DNA from: Cyclobacteriaceae bacterium
GTDB lineage: Bacteria > Bacteroidota > Bacteroidia > Cytophagales > Cyclobacteriaceae
Assembly: GCA_028289505.1 (NCBI GenBank)
Contig: JANQPK010000210.1
Coordinates: 1-19,595, forward strand
Direction of reading: 5' to 3'
DNA: 19,595 nucleotides
Below, in pieces: positions 8,048 through 15,712 of this stretch. Each line of letters opens with the position of its first letter. The first letter of the stretch is position 1. A model generated the notes under the pieces. It was not told the origin of the DNA. It did not search any database and worked only from the letters and a program-made list of their open reading frames with translations. Both the position numbers and the translations under genes were made by a program.

Positions 8048-9370
8048 ATGATCAATTTAGTTAAACTCAGAATGCTAGTAGGGGCTCTTATCCTTATTTT
8101 GATGTACCAGTTTGATGGCTATGCTCAGCAAGTCCTAACCCTGGATGATTGTATTCAGATTGGACTAGCAAACAATATTACCATCAAAAAGGTGGGTAAC
8201 GATTTTATGATTGCGCAGGCTAATGAGAAACAGAGCAAAATGGAATATCTGCCGAGAATTTCGGCATTTAGCAACTACAATATTAGTCATGGATTGACCA
8301 ATGATCCCACTTCATTCGATCCGGTTACAGCCACCACTAGAAGCTCCACTCCTTCAATTGGGATGGATCTCAATTTGTTCAATGGTATGAGGACTCGAAA
8401 TTCGGTTCGCAGGAATTCTTTGATTAAGCAAGCTGCGGAGTACGATCTGGCACAATCAAAGGATGACATTGAACTTGCCATTACCGCTTCTTACCTCTTG
8501 GTGATTTCTGATCTGGAGAATATCAAAGTTGCTAATGAAAGGCTCGAATTGCTTTCAAACCAATTGAACCGAGCAGAACGCCGGGCAGAGGCGGGTGTAG
8601 CCAACATGGAGCAGGTCTTTAACCTTAGGTCTCAAATCGCCAATGAGCAATTAAACAAGGTAAACCTAGAAAACACCTACAAAAGAGATCGTTTATCACT
8701 ACTTCAGACCCTGCTACTAGACCCTTCCCTGGACTACCTGATCGAGGATTCTTCTTTGTTTAGCCAAAGTATTGATCCGAATATCCCCAACTATCAGGAA
8801 TTACAGGATGAGGTGTTACAGTACTCCCCAGGATTAAAAAGTGCCAACTTAGGAGTAGAAACCAGTAAAATGGACCTGGCGCTGGTCAAAGCAGATAGAT
8901 TACCTGATTTAGGTGTACGAGCCGCTTACGGTTCTACCTTTTCATCTAATAACCAGGATTCGTATTTTGAACAACTTAACATCAATGAACAGAAGTTTCT
9001 GGGTTTGGCATTGAACATTCCAATTTTCGACAGAAATCGAGTTAAGAACAATATTCATGTTTCCAATATCAATATTGCAAGCTCACAACTCGATTATCAA
9101 CAAGTTCGCATTGACTTGATCAATAGTTTGCAACAAGCTTATCTCGATTTGGTAGCGGCTGCCAGTACCTATAAGGCCGCAAGAGAGAACTTGACGGCCT
9201 TAGACCAGTCATTCAAATTTGCGGAGAGCAGATATAACTCCGGGAATACGGATTTTTATAGCTACTTGGAGAGCCTCAATAATAAGAACAGGGCAGAAAT
9301 TGAGTTGATCAATTCCAGGTATAGTTTCATGTTCAGGAAAAGAATACTTGAGATTTACCGTGGTGTGTAA
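8048..9370 (+). CDS. TolC-family outer-membrane efflux protein (OEP)
   Basis: This 440-residue protein is an outer-membrane channel component of the TolC type, which pairs with an inner-membrane pump and a periplasmic adaptor to export small molecules or proteins. The ATG at 8048 is preferred over 8000 because it starts a clean signal peptide cleaved after GYA near residue 26; the earlier start adds 16 unlikely residues. Two OEP repeats are visible: LTLDDCIQIGLANNITIKK opening the first, and the second around the helical LQDEVLQYSPGLKSANLG segment. Long alpha-helical hairpins carry motifs such as GVANMEQVFNLRSQIANEQL and RYNSGNTDFYSYLES. No membrane-fusion protein or RND/ABC pump gene flanks it, so it is an orphan whose partners must be elsewhere. 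Its last 16 bases overlap the end of the convergent gene. Confidence 0.9.
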   Translation: MINLVKLRMLVGALILILMYQFDGYAQQVLTLDDCIQIGLANNITIKKVGNDFMIAQANEKQSKMEYLPRISAFSNYNISHGLTNDPTSFDPVTATTRSSTPSIGMDLNLFNGMRTRNSVRRNSLIKQAAEYDLAQSKDDIELAITASYLLVISDLENIKVANERLELLSNQLNRAERRAEAGVANMEQVFNLRSQIANEQLNKVNLENTYKRDRLSLLQTLLLDPSLDYLIEDSSLFSQSIDPNIPNYQELQDEVLQYSPGLKSANLGVETSKMDLALVKADRLPDLGVRAAYGSTFSSNNQDSYFEQLNINEQKFLGLALNIPIFDRNRVKNNIHVSNINIASSQLDYQQVRIDLINSLQQAYLDLVAAASTYKAARENLTALDQSFKFAESRYNSGNTDFYSYLESLNNKNRAEIELINSRYSFMFRKRILEIYRGV

Positions 9371-10170
9371 CTATATATGAACAAATCCTGAGAGGAGGCT
9401 AGAACTATAGACTTTTCCGTTACCAAAACATGCTTGTAATCAGTTTGATTTTCGGGAAGTTCTATAATCCTTTGATTCTGATTGTAGATCGAAATAAAGT
9501 GTAACCTGTTACCTTTTAGAAAATAAAGCTCTTCTTTAAAGGGGTACACCAATTTACCACCGGGTTTGTCAATGGTTTGTATATAATTCCCCAAGTTGTC
9601 AAAGACCAAGATGCCCAAGTTGCTATCCCCAAGGTAGACTCTATTTTGATACTCAAACAGTTGATTTGGTTTTAGGTCAGGTGCATCAATCAATTGGTTA
9701 AGTACCTGGCTGAAGGTAACAGAACCAAAATTGATATCGTATTTGGCCAGTGTGGCGGGGCCGGAATCAATGATCCATAGCTGATTATCACTGCTAGGGG
9801 AAGCAAGAGTTACTAAACGGAATTGAGCCGATGAAAAATCCAAAAACTCGGACTGATTCAGAAATCGGTCCAGATAGACAAACTGCTGAATGTCTTGGTA
9901 GAACAAGAAAACCCTCAGCGATGTCCATGATTCTAGAGCAGATAGTTTTCCATAATGTTGAGAGGCAAATTGAGCAATTTGCTCCCCCAAAGGATTTAGT
10001 TTTCGCAAGTTCCCGGTTTTGTCGCTCAGATAGATGTTTCCGAATCGATCAATATTGCAGTACTCCAATGGGACATTGAGTGGTTGTTTTGAGATTAAAG
10101 ACCAATTCTGAGCGCTAGCGGAGAGATAGAATAGAAGCAGTATAAGGCTGGATCCGATGTGCTTAATCAA
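9355..10170 (-). CDS. Secreted protein of unknown function, possible beta-propeller, TTG start
   Basis: This 271-residue protein has a clear signal peptide (MIKHIGSSLILLLFYLSASA, cleavage before QNW). The mature part is made of repeated short strands with aromatic and Gly-Asn turns, for example YCNIDRFGNIYLSDKTGNLRKL, WIIDSGPATLAKYD, NRVYLGDSNLGILVFDNLGNYIQTI and FLKGNRLHFISIY. This resembles NHL- or WD-like propeller blades, though there are too few clear repeats for a firm family call. The only plausible start is TTG at 10170, because a stop lies three codons upstream in the frame. That TTG lies inside the last codons of lpxH (8-base overlap), so translation is probably coupled to lpxH. Its 3' end overlaps the convergent TolC-like gene by 16 bases. 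Function is not known to me; outer-membrane or periplasmic location follows from the signal peptide. Confidence 0.75.
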   Translation of the reverse strand: MIKHIGSSLILLLFYLSASAQNWSLISKQPLNVPLEYCNIDRFGNIYLSDKTGNLRKLNPLGEQIAQFASQHYGKLSALESWTSLRVFLFYQDIQQFVYLDRFLNQSEFLDFSSAQFRLVTLASPSSDNQLWIIDSGPATLAKYDINFGSVTFSQVLNQLIDAPDLKPNQLFEYQNRVYLGDSNLGILVFDNLGNYIQTIDKPGGKLVYPFKEELYFLKGNRLHFISIYNQNQRIIELPENQTDYKHVLVTEKSIVLASSQDLFIYSYTPR

Positions 10171-10927
10171 ATGTACTCAATTTGAAATCACTACCATCAT
10201 AAACACCGAAGGTAAATCCTTGTATCCACTCACCTACATTGAAATAAATGCTACTAGCCGTAACGGGCAGTTCCATAGCTAGATGTCGGTGTCCAAATAC
10301 ATAGTAATCATGGTGCTGTATTTTCTCAGTATCAATGCAGTGTTGGAATATTTTCTCATCACCGGCAGATACGAATGGCTGGGACACGCCATTGTAAGTT
10401 CTGCTTTGACGCGACCATCTATTGGCAATAGCAAATCCCACATTGGGATGTAGCCACTTAAACATCCACTGGCAAACAGGGTTTGCAAACATGGCTTTCA
10501 GAAACTTGTAGGAAGCTTGTCCAGGTCCCAGTCCGTCGCCATGACCTACCTGTAGCATAGCGTTATCCACTTTGAAAGATTGGGGTTCTCGGTAAACCGG
10601 GATGTTAAGTTCCTGAGAGAAGTAGTCAGAAAGCCACATATCGTGATTTCCCGTAAAGAAAATAACTGGGATCCCCAGATCTGTGATCTCAGCCAGTTTT
10701 CCTAGCAACCTCACATAGCCCTTGGGGATTACATGATTGTATTCAAACCAAAAATCGAAGATATCACCCAGAAGAAAGAACCCAGCAGCTTCCTCCATGT
10801 AGGTATCCAGCCAGGAAACCACTTTTTTTTCACGTTCCCTGCTGGTGTTGTAATCAGGTTCGCCAAGATGGCAATCCGAAGCAAAAAACAGCTTCTTTCC
10901 TGGATTCAACTGTAGTTGGTGAGTCAT
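10163..10927 (-). CDS. lpxH: UDP-2,3-diacylglucosamine diphosphatase (LpxH-like)
   Basis: This 254-residue metallophosphoesterase probably hydrolyses UDP-2,3-diacylglucosamine to lipid X and UMP, the fourth step of lipid A synthesis at the inner membrane. The five calcineurin-type metal motifs are all there: SDCHLG (D18, H20), LGDIFDFW (D55), GNHD (N94, H95), GHGD (H129) and GHRH (H213, H215). The FDFWFEY and GHGDGLGPG signatures match the LpxH type found in Bacteroidota rather than a general phosphoesterase. The ATG at 10927 gives a start close to family norms; an ATG at 10951 would add eight residues. It lies 66 bases downstream of ftsH on the same strand and overlaps the following secreted-protein gene, so it is probably part of the rsfS-ftsH transcription unit. 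FtsH controls lipid A synthesis by proteolysis in E. coli; whether it does here is unknown. Confidence 0.88.
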   Translation of the reverse strand: MTHQLQLNPGKKLFFASDCHLGEPDYNTSREREKKVVSWLDTYMEEAAGFFLLGDIFDFWFEYNHVIPKGYVRLLGKLAEITDLGIPVIFFTGNHDMWLSDYFSQELNIPVYREPQSFKVDNAMLQVGHGDGLGPGQASYKFLKAMFANPVCQWMFKWLHPNVGFAIANRWSRQSRTYNGVSQPFVSAGDEKIFQHCIDTEKIQHHDYYVFGHRHLAMELPVTASSIYFNVGEWIQGFTFGVYDGSDFKLSTFD

Positions 10928-10993
10928 TATTCCTTGAGCGGACCAAGGCAAGGTGTGGACCCCTCTCTAATTAATAATCGATCAAGTTAACGA

Positions 10994-13123
10994 TTATTCC
11001 TGATCTTTGGGAACCTCACCGGGGTTAGTTGGATTGTTCTCCAGGGTTGGAGTCTGGTCATCCTGATCTACATCATTCAGCTCAGGTATTGCTTTGTTAT
11101 CCAGTTCCGGTGCAGATACCTGTTCTTCGCCGTCTTTTCCATTACTAGCCTCTTCCTCTTGGTTGGTACGTCCATTAGTAAAAGCCTGGTAAGTGGTTTC
11201 CTTCTCGAAAGGGCGACTGCCAATTAGGCGCTCCAGGTCGCTTTGAAAAATAATCTCTTTTTCCAGTAACTCCTGAGCCACAATTTCCAACTCATTTCTT
11301 TTGCTGAGAAGTAGCTTTTTGACTCGCTCGAAAGATAAGCTCACAATATTCCGTACTTCCTGGTCTATGGTCTCGGCTGTTGCCTCTGAGTAGGGTTTAT
11401 TGAAGGAATACTCAGATTGTTTTGAGTCGTAAAAGCTGACATTTCCAATTTTATCGTTCATCCCATAAACAGTGACGATACTGTAAGCCATTTTAGTGAC
11501 CCTTTCCAGATCGCTCAGAGCTCCGGTAGAGATCTTTCCAAATACAATATCCTCGGCTGCTCTTCCACCTAGAGTCATTCCCATTTCGTCCAACAGCTGC
11601 TCAGTCTGATAGAGAAACTGTTCTTTGGGTAAATACTGGGCGTAGCCTAGCGCCGCTACCCCTCTAGGTACAATGCTGACTTTAACCAAGGGGTCGGCAT
11701 GTTCCAAAAACCAACCTGCTACCGCATGTCCGGCTTCGTGATAAGCAACAATTTTCTTTTCCTCAGGGGAGATAATCTTGCTTTTCTTCTCCAATCCGCC
11801 AATCACTCGATCGATAGCGTCCTGGAAATCCTTCATTCCTACTGCGTCCTTATCTTTTCGGGCTGCAATTAGGGCTGCCTCGTTACAGACGTTGGCAATT
11901 TCAGCTCCTGCGAAACCTGGTGTTTGGGCAGCTAACTTCTTAGGATCAACTTCCTCATCGAGCTTCAATGGCTTCAGGTGAACCCGGAATATCGATTCTC
12001 GTCCTACGATGTCTGGTTTATCGATTGAGATTTGTCTGTCGAATCTGCCAGGCCTTAATAGTGCCTGATCCAGCACGTCCGGTCTGTTGGTTGCTGCCAG
12101 AATTATAACACCACTATCCGTGGCAAAACCATCCATCTCTACTAAGAGAGAGTTCAAGGTATTTTCTCGTTCGTCGTTGGAGCCTGGAACCTGACCTCTA
12201 CCCCTAGATCGTCCTATGGCATCAATCTCATCGATGAACACGATACAGGGCGCTTTTTCTTTGGCCTGCTTAAAAAGATCTCTTACCCTGGCGGCACCAA
12301 CACCTACAAACATTTCCACAAAGTCTGAACCCGAAAGTGAGAAGAACGGTACTTCCGCCTCACCTGCAACCGCCTTGGCAAGCAAAGTTTTGCCAGTACC
12401 AGGAGGGCCTATCAATAGTGCACCTTTCGGAATTTTACCACCTAACTTGGTGAACTTTGCAGGGCTCTTCAGGAAGTCCACAATTTCTTTTACTTCCTCC
12501 TTTGCTTCATCAAGTCCCGCTACATCCTTGAAAGTGATTTTAACCTTATTTTCGGCATCGAACAGGGCGGCTCGTGATTTTCCGATATTAAAAATTTGAC
12601 CTCCAGGACCTCCGCCTCCAGTCATCCTTCTCATCAAGAACCAAAATCCGAACAGGATTAAAATTAAGAATCCCCAAGTCCAAAAGAATCCCCATGGATC
12701 ATTTCTAACTTCAGCAGTGTAACTCAACTTATCTGCTTGCTCAGATGGTAGTTTCGAGCGTAATTCTTTGAACTCCTTATCAAAGATTTCGTCTGATACC
12801 ACGGTGAAGCTGTAGTGCGGACCGCCCAGACCACCCCAAGGTCGTTGGTTTTCTAACTCGGGCTTGTATTTGCTATTGTCTAAGGCCTCTTCTTTAAGTG
12901 TGACTTCAACTTTCTCTTTGTTTTTTATGAACACGATTTTTTCTACATCGTTGTCCATCACCATTTGCTCAAACCGTGACTGGTTGATATTAATGGTCTC
13001 TGTATTGTTGGTGAAATATGATATACCAACAATAAGTGCCACCAAAGTGGCAATGATCCACACCTGATAGTTATTCTTAGGTGTAGGCTTCATTACATTC
13101 TTATTGTTTGGATTGTTTGCCAT
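10994..13123 (-). CDS. ftsH: ATP-dependent zinc metalloprotease FtsH
   Basis: This 709-residue membrane-anchored AAA protease degrades misfolded membrane proteins and selected regulators. Two membrane helices (about 19-38 and 145-164) bracket a periplasmic domain of about 105 residues. The AAA module shows Walker A GPPGTGKT (239-246), pore motif MFVGVGA (271-277), Walker B IVFIDE (294-299) and the second region of homology around ATNRPDVLDQALLRPGRFDR. The protease domain has HEAGH at 462-466 with catalytic E463, and a downstream D538 in ALSDLE as the probable third zinc ligand. After about residue 645 there is a disordered tail rich in Glu, Asp, Asn and Pro, longer than the E. coli one and common in Bacteroidota. 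It follows rsfS by 38 bases on the same strand. Identification is secure. Confidence 0.98.
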   Translation of the reverse strand: MANNPNNKNVMKPTPKNNYQVWIIATLVALIVGISYFTNNTETININQSRFEQMVMDNDVEKIVFIKNKEKVEVTLKEEALDNSKYKPELENQRPWGGLGGPHYSFTVVSDEIFDKEFKELRSKLPSEQADKLSYTAEVRNDPWGFFWTWGFLILILFGFWFLMRRMTGGGGPGGQIFNIGKSRAALFDAENKVKITFKDVAGLDEAKEEVKEIVDFLKSPAKFTKLGGKIPKGALLIGPPGTGKTLLAKAVAGEAEVPFFSLSGSDFVEMFVGVGAARVRDLFKQAKEKAPCIVFIDEIDAIGRSRGRGQVPGSNDERENTLNSLLVEMDGFATDSGVIILAATNRPDVLDQALLRPGRFDRQISIDKPDIVGRESIFRVHLKPLKLDEEVDPKKLAAQTPGFAGAEIANVCNEAALIAARKDKDAVGMKDFQDAIDRVIGGLEKKSKIISPEEKKIVAYHEAGHAVAGWFLEHADPLVKVSIVPRGVAALGYAQYLPKEQFLYQTEQLLDEMGMTLGGRAAEDIVFGKISTGALSDLERVTKMAYSIVTVYGMNDKIGNVSFYDSKQSEYSFNKPYSEATAETIDQEVRNIVSLSFERVKKLLLSKRNELEIVAQELLEKEIIFQSDLERLIGSRPFEKETTYQAFTNGRTNQEEEASNGKDGEEQVSAPELDNKAIPELNDVDQDDQTPTLENNPTNPGEVPKDQE

Positions 13124-13161
13124 AATAGTTTATGCTATAACGCTAAACTAAACCCCGAGGT

Positions 13162-13512
13162 TTAATTTTCTACGTAGATCGATTGCGCATCTGCCCAAAG
13201 ATCTTCGATGGCATAGTATTCTCTGCGATCAGTACGGAAAACATGAGCCACCACGTCGATGTAGTCAAGCAAAATCCATTCCTTATTTTGTTTTCCTTCA
13301 AGATGCCAGGGATCAATTTTGGTTTTTTTGTGAACTGTTTCTTCAATAGAGTTACAGATGGCGTCTATTTGGGTGTCGGAGTTACCGGTACAGATCACAA
13401 AATAATCTGCGATGGAATTTTCGATTGCCCTTAAATCCATGGTTACAATGTCCTGGGCCTTTTTTTCTTTCATTCCTTCAACCACAAGATTGCATAACTC
13501 CCGGGAACTCAT
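13162..13512 (-). CDS. rsfS: Ribosome silencing factor RsfS (Iojap/YbeB family)
   Basis: This 116-residue protein binds ribosomal protein uL14 on the large subunit and blocks joining with the small subunit when nutrients are low. Conserved features are IADYFVICTGNSDTQIDAI, the WILLDYIDVVAHVF core and the C-terminal REYYAIEDLWADA. The frame is open back to an ATG at 13593, but the ATG at 13512 (MSSRELCNLVVEG) matches the family's usual N-terminus, and the longer version would overlap the divergent birA gene. It is the first gene of the minus-strand run rsfS-ftsH-lpxH. The intergenic space with birA is 60 bases, so both promoters must be close together or overlapping. No convincing promoter was found on this strand. 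Confidence 0.93.
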   Translation of the reverse strand: MSSRELCNLVVEGMKEKKAQDIVTMDLRAIENSIADYFVICTGNSDTQIDAICNSIEETVHKKTKIDPWHLEGKQNKEWILLDYIDVVAHVFRTDRREYYAIEDLWADAQSIYVEN

Positions 13513-13518
13513 CAAGAC

Positions 13519-13549
13519 TTTATCAAATGCGAGCTTTCTATTAAATTTG
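13519..13549 (+). promoter_or_regulatory. Candidate Bacteroidota-type promoter for birA
   Basis: A perfect -7 element TAAATTTG (consensus TAnnTTTG) sits at 13542-13549. A TTTA at 13519-13522 is a one-base variant of the TTTG -33 element with a 19-base spacer. Transcription would start about 13555, leaving a leader of under 20 bases before the TTG start of birA. It is a pattern match only. Confidence 0.5.
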
Positions 13550-13572
13550 CAATCAAAGCTACAAAAAAATAG

Positions 13573-14337
13573 TTGCATAAAGTCCCATTCCAATCTTTAT
13601 TTACAGGCTCAAAACTGATAAAGCTGCCGTCTTGTCATTCTACTAACCGAGTTGTTTCTGACTTATTGTCAGATGGCAGCATAGGCCACGGTACAGTAGT
13701 AATTACCGACAACCAAACCAATGGTAAAGGTCAAAGGGGTAATCATTGGGAATCCCAACCTGGTAAAAACCTTACCTTCTCCATACTGATCAAACCGGAT
13801 TTTTTAACCGTTTCCAAACAGTTTGAGCTAACAGTAGTTACATCCTTAGCTCTGATAACCACACTCAGTGGTTTAGGTGTAGCACCCACTTGGATTAAAT
13901 GGCCCAATGACATCTACACCGAAAACGGTAAAATTGCCGGAATACTGATTGAAAACATTATCAGGGCAAACCAATTAGAATGGTCCATCTTGGGGATTGG
14001 ACTGAACATAAACCAAACAGAATTCGAGGCACATGGTGCAACCAGTATCAGATTACATCTGAAGAAACAATTTGACTTGCAGATGGTATTAGACAAATTA
14101 CTACAGCAACTAGGTCATCACTATGGTCTGGTACAGACGGGCAGTATAGAGGCTTTGTGGGATCTTTACGCTAGAAGTTTGCTCTGGGTAGGGCAAAACC
14201 GAGTTTTTAGAGATAGCGCTTCAGGAGCGGAGTTTTACGGTAGAATCCAACAAGTCACCGACGACGGTCGCCTGTTAATAAGGTCCTCAAATGAGGACTT
14301 GATATACGATTTTAAACAAGTAGAATTTGTGAGATAA
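13573..14337 (+). CDS. birA: Biotin--[acetyl-CoA-carboxylase] ligase (BirA without DNA-binding domain)
   Basis: This 254-residue enzyme attaches biotin to the carrier lysine of acetyl-CoA carboxylase via biotinyl-5'-AMP. The biotin-binding S23-T24-N25 follows the N-terminal strand, the nucleotide loop GKGQRGNHW is at 51-59, KWPND at 109-113, and the catalytic lysine K120 is in GKIAGIL. A small C-terminal SH3-like domain covers about residues 205-254. There is no N-terminal winged helix, so this is a monofunctional (class I) ligase that does not repress transcription. The start is a TTG at 13573: the N-terminus MHKVPFQSLFTGSKLIKLPSCHST aligns with the family's usual beginning and no ATG lies near. 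The gene diverges from rsfS and is followed 52 bases later by ahcY. Confidence 0.92.
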   Translation: MHKVPFQSLFTGSKLIKLPSCHSTNRVVSDLLSDGSIGHGTVVITDNQTNGKGQRGNHWESQPGKNLTFSILIKPDFLTVSKQFELTVVTSLALITTLSGLGVAPTWIKWPNDIYTENGKIAGILIENIIRANQLEWSILGIGLNINQTEFEAHGATSIRLHLKKQFDLQMVLDKLLQQLGHHYGLVQTGSIEALWDLYARSLLWVGQNRVFRDSASGAEFYGRIQQVTDDGRLLIRSSNEDLIYDFKQVEFVR

Positions 14338-14356
14338 AAGAATTAATTAAAAATCT

Positions 14357-14364
14357 TAAATTTG
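14357..14364 (+). promoter_or_regulatory. Candidate -7 promoter element for ahcY
   Basis: TAAATTTG is a perfect match to the Bacteroidota -7 consensus TAnnTTTG and identical to the element before birA. The expected start of transcription near 14370 gives a leader of about 20 bases to the ATG at 14390. A TTTG lies at 14326-14329 but 27 bases away, too far for the usual -33 spacing, so the -33 element is weak or absent. Confidence 0.45.
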
Positions 14365-14389
14365 TTCAATAACATAAGCCTTATCGAAA

Positions 14390-15691
14390 ATGATTGATAC
14401 AAAGTTAAACTATAAAGTAAAAGATATAGCGTTGGCCGATTGGGGACGTAAAGAGATCACCCTTGCCGAAAATGAGATGCCTGGACTCATGGCTATCAGG
14501 GAGGAGTTCGGATCCTCAAAGCCACTAGCCGGGGCGCGGATTGCTGGCTGCCTACATATGACCATCCAAACTGCGGTTTTAATTGAAACATTACAGGTGC
14601 TGGGAGCTGAAGTGACCTGGTCTTCCTGTAACATATTCAGTACCCAAGACCATGCTGCGGCTGCTATCGCCAAAGCAGGAGTTCCCGTATTTGCCTGGAA
14701 AGGAATGACCGAGGAGGAGTTTGATTGGTGTATTGAACAAACACTTTTTTTCGGGGATGATCGCAAGCCTCTAAATATGATATTGGATGATGGTGGTGAC
14801 CTGACCAATATGGTTCTGGATCGCTACCCCGAGTTGGTGCCGGGCATTAGGGGTATTTCAGAAGAAACTACTACCGGGGTATTAAGACTTGTTGACAGGG
14901 AAAAAGGTGGTAAGCTACCACTGCCGGCAATAAATGTTAATGACTCCGTTACCAAGTCAAAGTTTGACAATAAATATGGATGCAAGGAATCTTGCGTTGA
15001 CGCTATCAGAAGAGCTACCGATGTGATGCTTGCCGGTAAGATAGCGGTAGTGGCAGGCTATGGTGATGTTGGAAAAGGTTCAGCAGCTTCACTAAGAGGT
15101 GCCGGTGCCAGGGTTATTGTTACTGAAATTGACCCTATCTGCGCACTTCAAGCTGCCATGGACGGCTTCCAAGTAATGAAAATGGATAATGCGGTAAAAG
15201 AAGCAGATATTGTGGTAACTGCCACCGGAAATAAAGACATCGTAGTTGGTAGACATTTCCAGGGCTTGAAGGATAAGGCTATCGTGTGTAACATTGGTCA
15301 TTTCGATAATGAAATCGATGTTGCCTGGCTCAATCACCACGCAGATAAAGTAAATATCAAACCTCAGGTTGATCTTTACAGGTTAGATGGCAAAGATATC
15401 ATTTTACTGGCTGAAGGAAGATTGGTTAATTTAGGATGTGCTACCGGACATCCCTCTTTTGTAATGTCAAACTCTTTCACAAACCAGGTGCTGGCTCAAA
15501 TTGAGTTATGGCAAAATACAGATCATTATGATAACCGGGTATACACATTGCCCAAGCATCTTGATGAAAAAGTAGCGAGTCTTCATTTGGCCAAGGTTGG
15601 TGCCGAGTTGGAGACACTGACAGATGACCAGGCCAAGTACATAGGAGTGAAAGTTCAGGGACCATTTAAATCAGATCAATATCGCTACTAG
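14390..15691 (+). CDS. ahcY: S-adenosylhomocysteine hydrolase (adenosylhomocysteinase)
   Basis: This 433-residue cytosolic enzyme splits S-adenosylhomocysteine into homocysteine and adenosine, clearing the by-product of methyltransferases. Substrate-site motifs seen are HMTIQTAVLIETL (54-69), CNIFSTQDHAAAAIA (80-94), DDGGD (133-137), SEETTTGV (157-164) and KSKFDN (189-194), which hold the catalytic Asp, Glu, Lys and Asp. The NAD-binding loop is GYGDVGKGSA (223-232), and the C-terminus ends GPFKSDQYRY with the conserved lysine and tyrosine that reach into the neighbouring subunit's cofactor site. The length fits the short form, without the roughly 40-residue insertion of many bacterial and plant enzymes. 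It has its own candidate promoter. The glycosyltransferase gene follows after 21 bases; the link appears positional rather than metabolic. Confidence 0.98.
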   Translation: MIDTKLNYKVKDIALADWGRKEITLAENEMPGLMAIREEFGSSKPLAGARIAGCLHMTIQTAVLIETLQVLGAEVTWSSCNIFSTQDHAAAAIAKAGVPVFAWKGMTEEEFDWCIEQTLFFGDDRKPLNMILDDGGDLTNMVLDRYPELVPGIRGISEETTTGVLRLVDREKGGKLPLPAINVNDSVTKSKFDNKYGCKESCVDAIRRATDVMLAGKIAVVAGYGDVGKGSAASLRGAGARVIVTEIDPICALQAAMDGFQVMKMDNAVKEADIVVTATGNKDIVVGRHFQGLKDKAIVCNIGHFDNEIDVAWLNHHADKVNIKPQVDLYRLDGKDIILLAEGRLVNLGCATGHPSFVMSNSFTNQVLAQIELWQNTDHYDNRVYTLPKHLDEKVASLHLAKVGAELETLTDDQAKYIGVKVQGPFKSDQYRY

Positions 15692-15712
15692 CGACCGGGA
15701 CTTCATTTAAAG

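Noticed and set aside
12216..12599. Plus-strand open frame (127 codons) inside ftsH
   Set aside because: It is antisense to the AAA module; the frame stays open because of codon constraint in ftsH.
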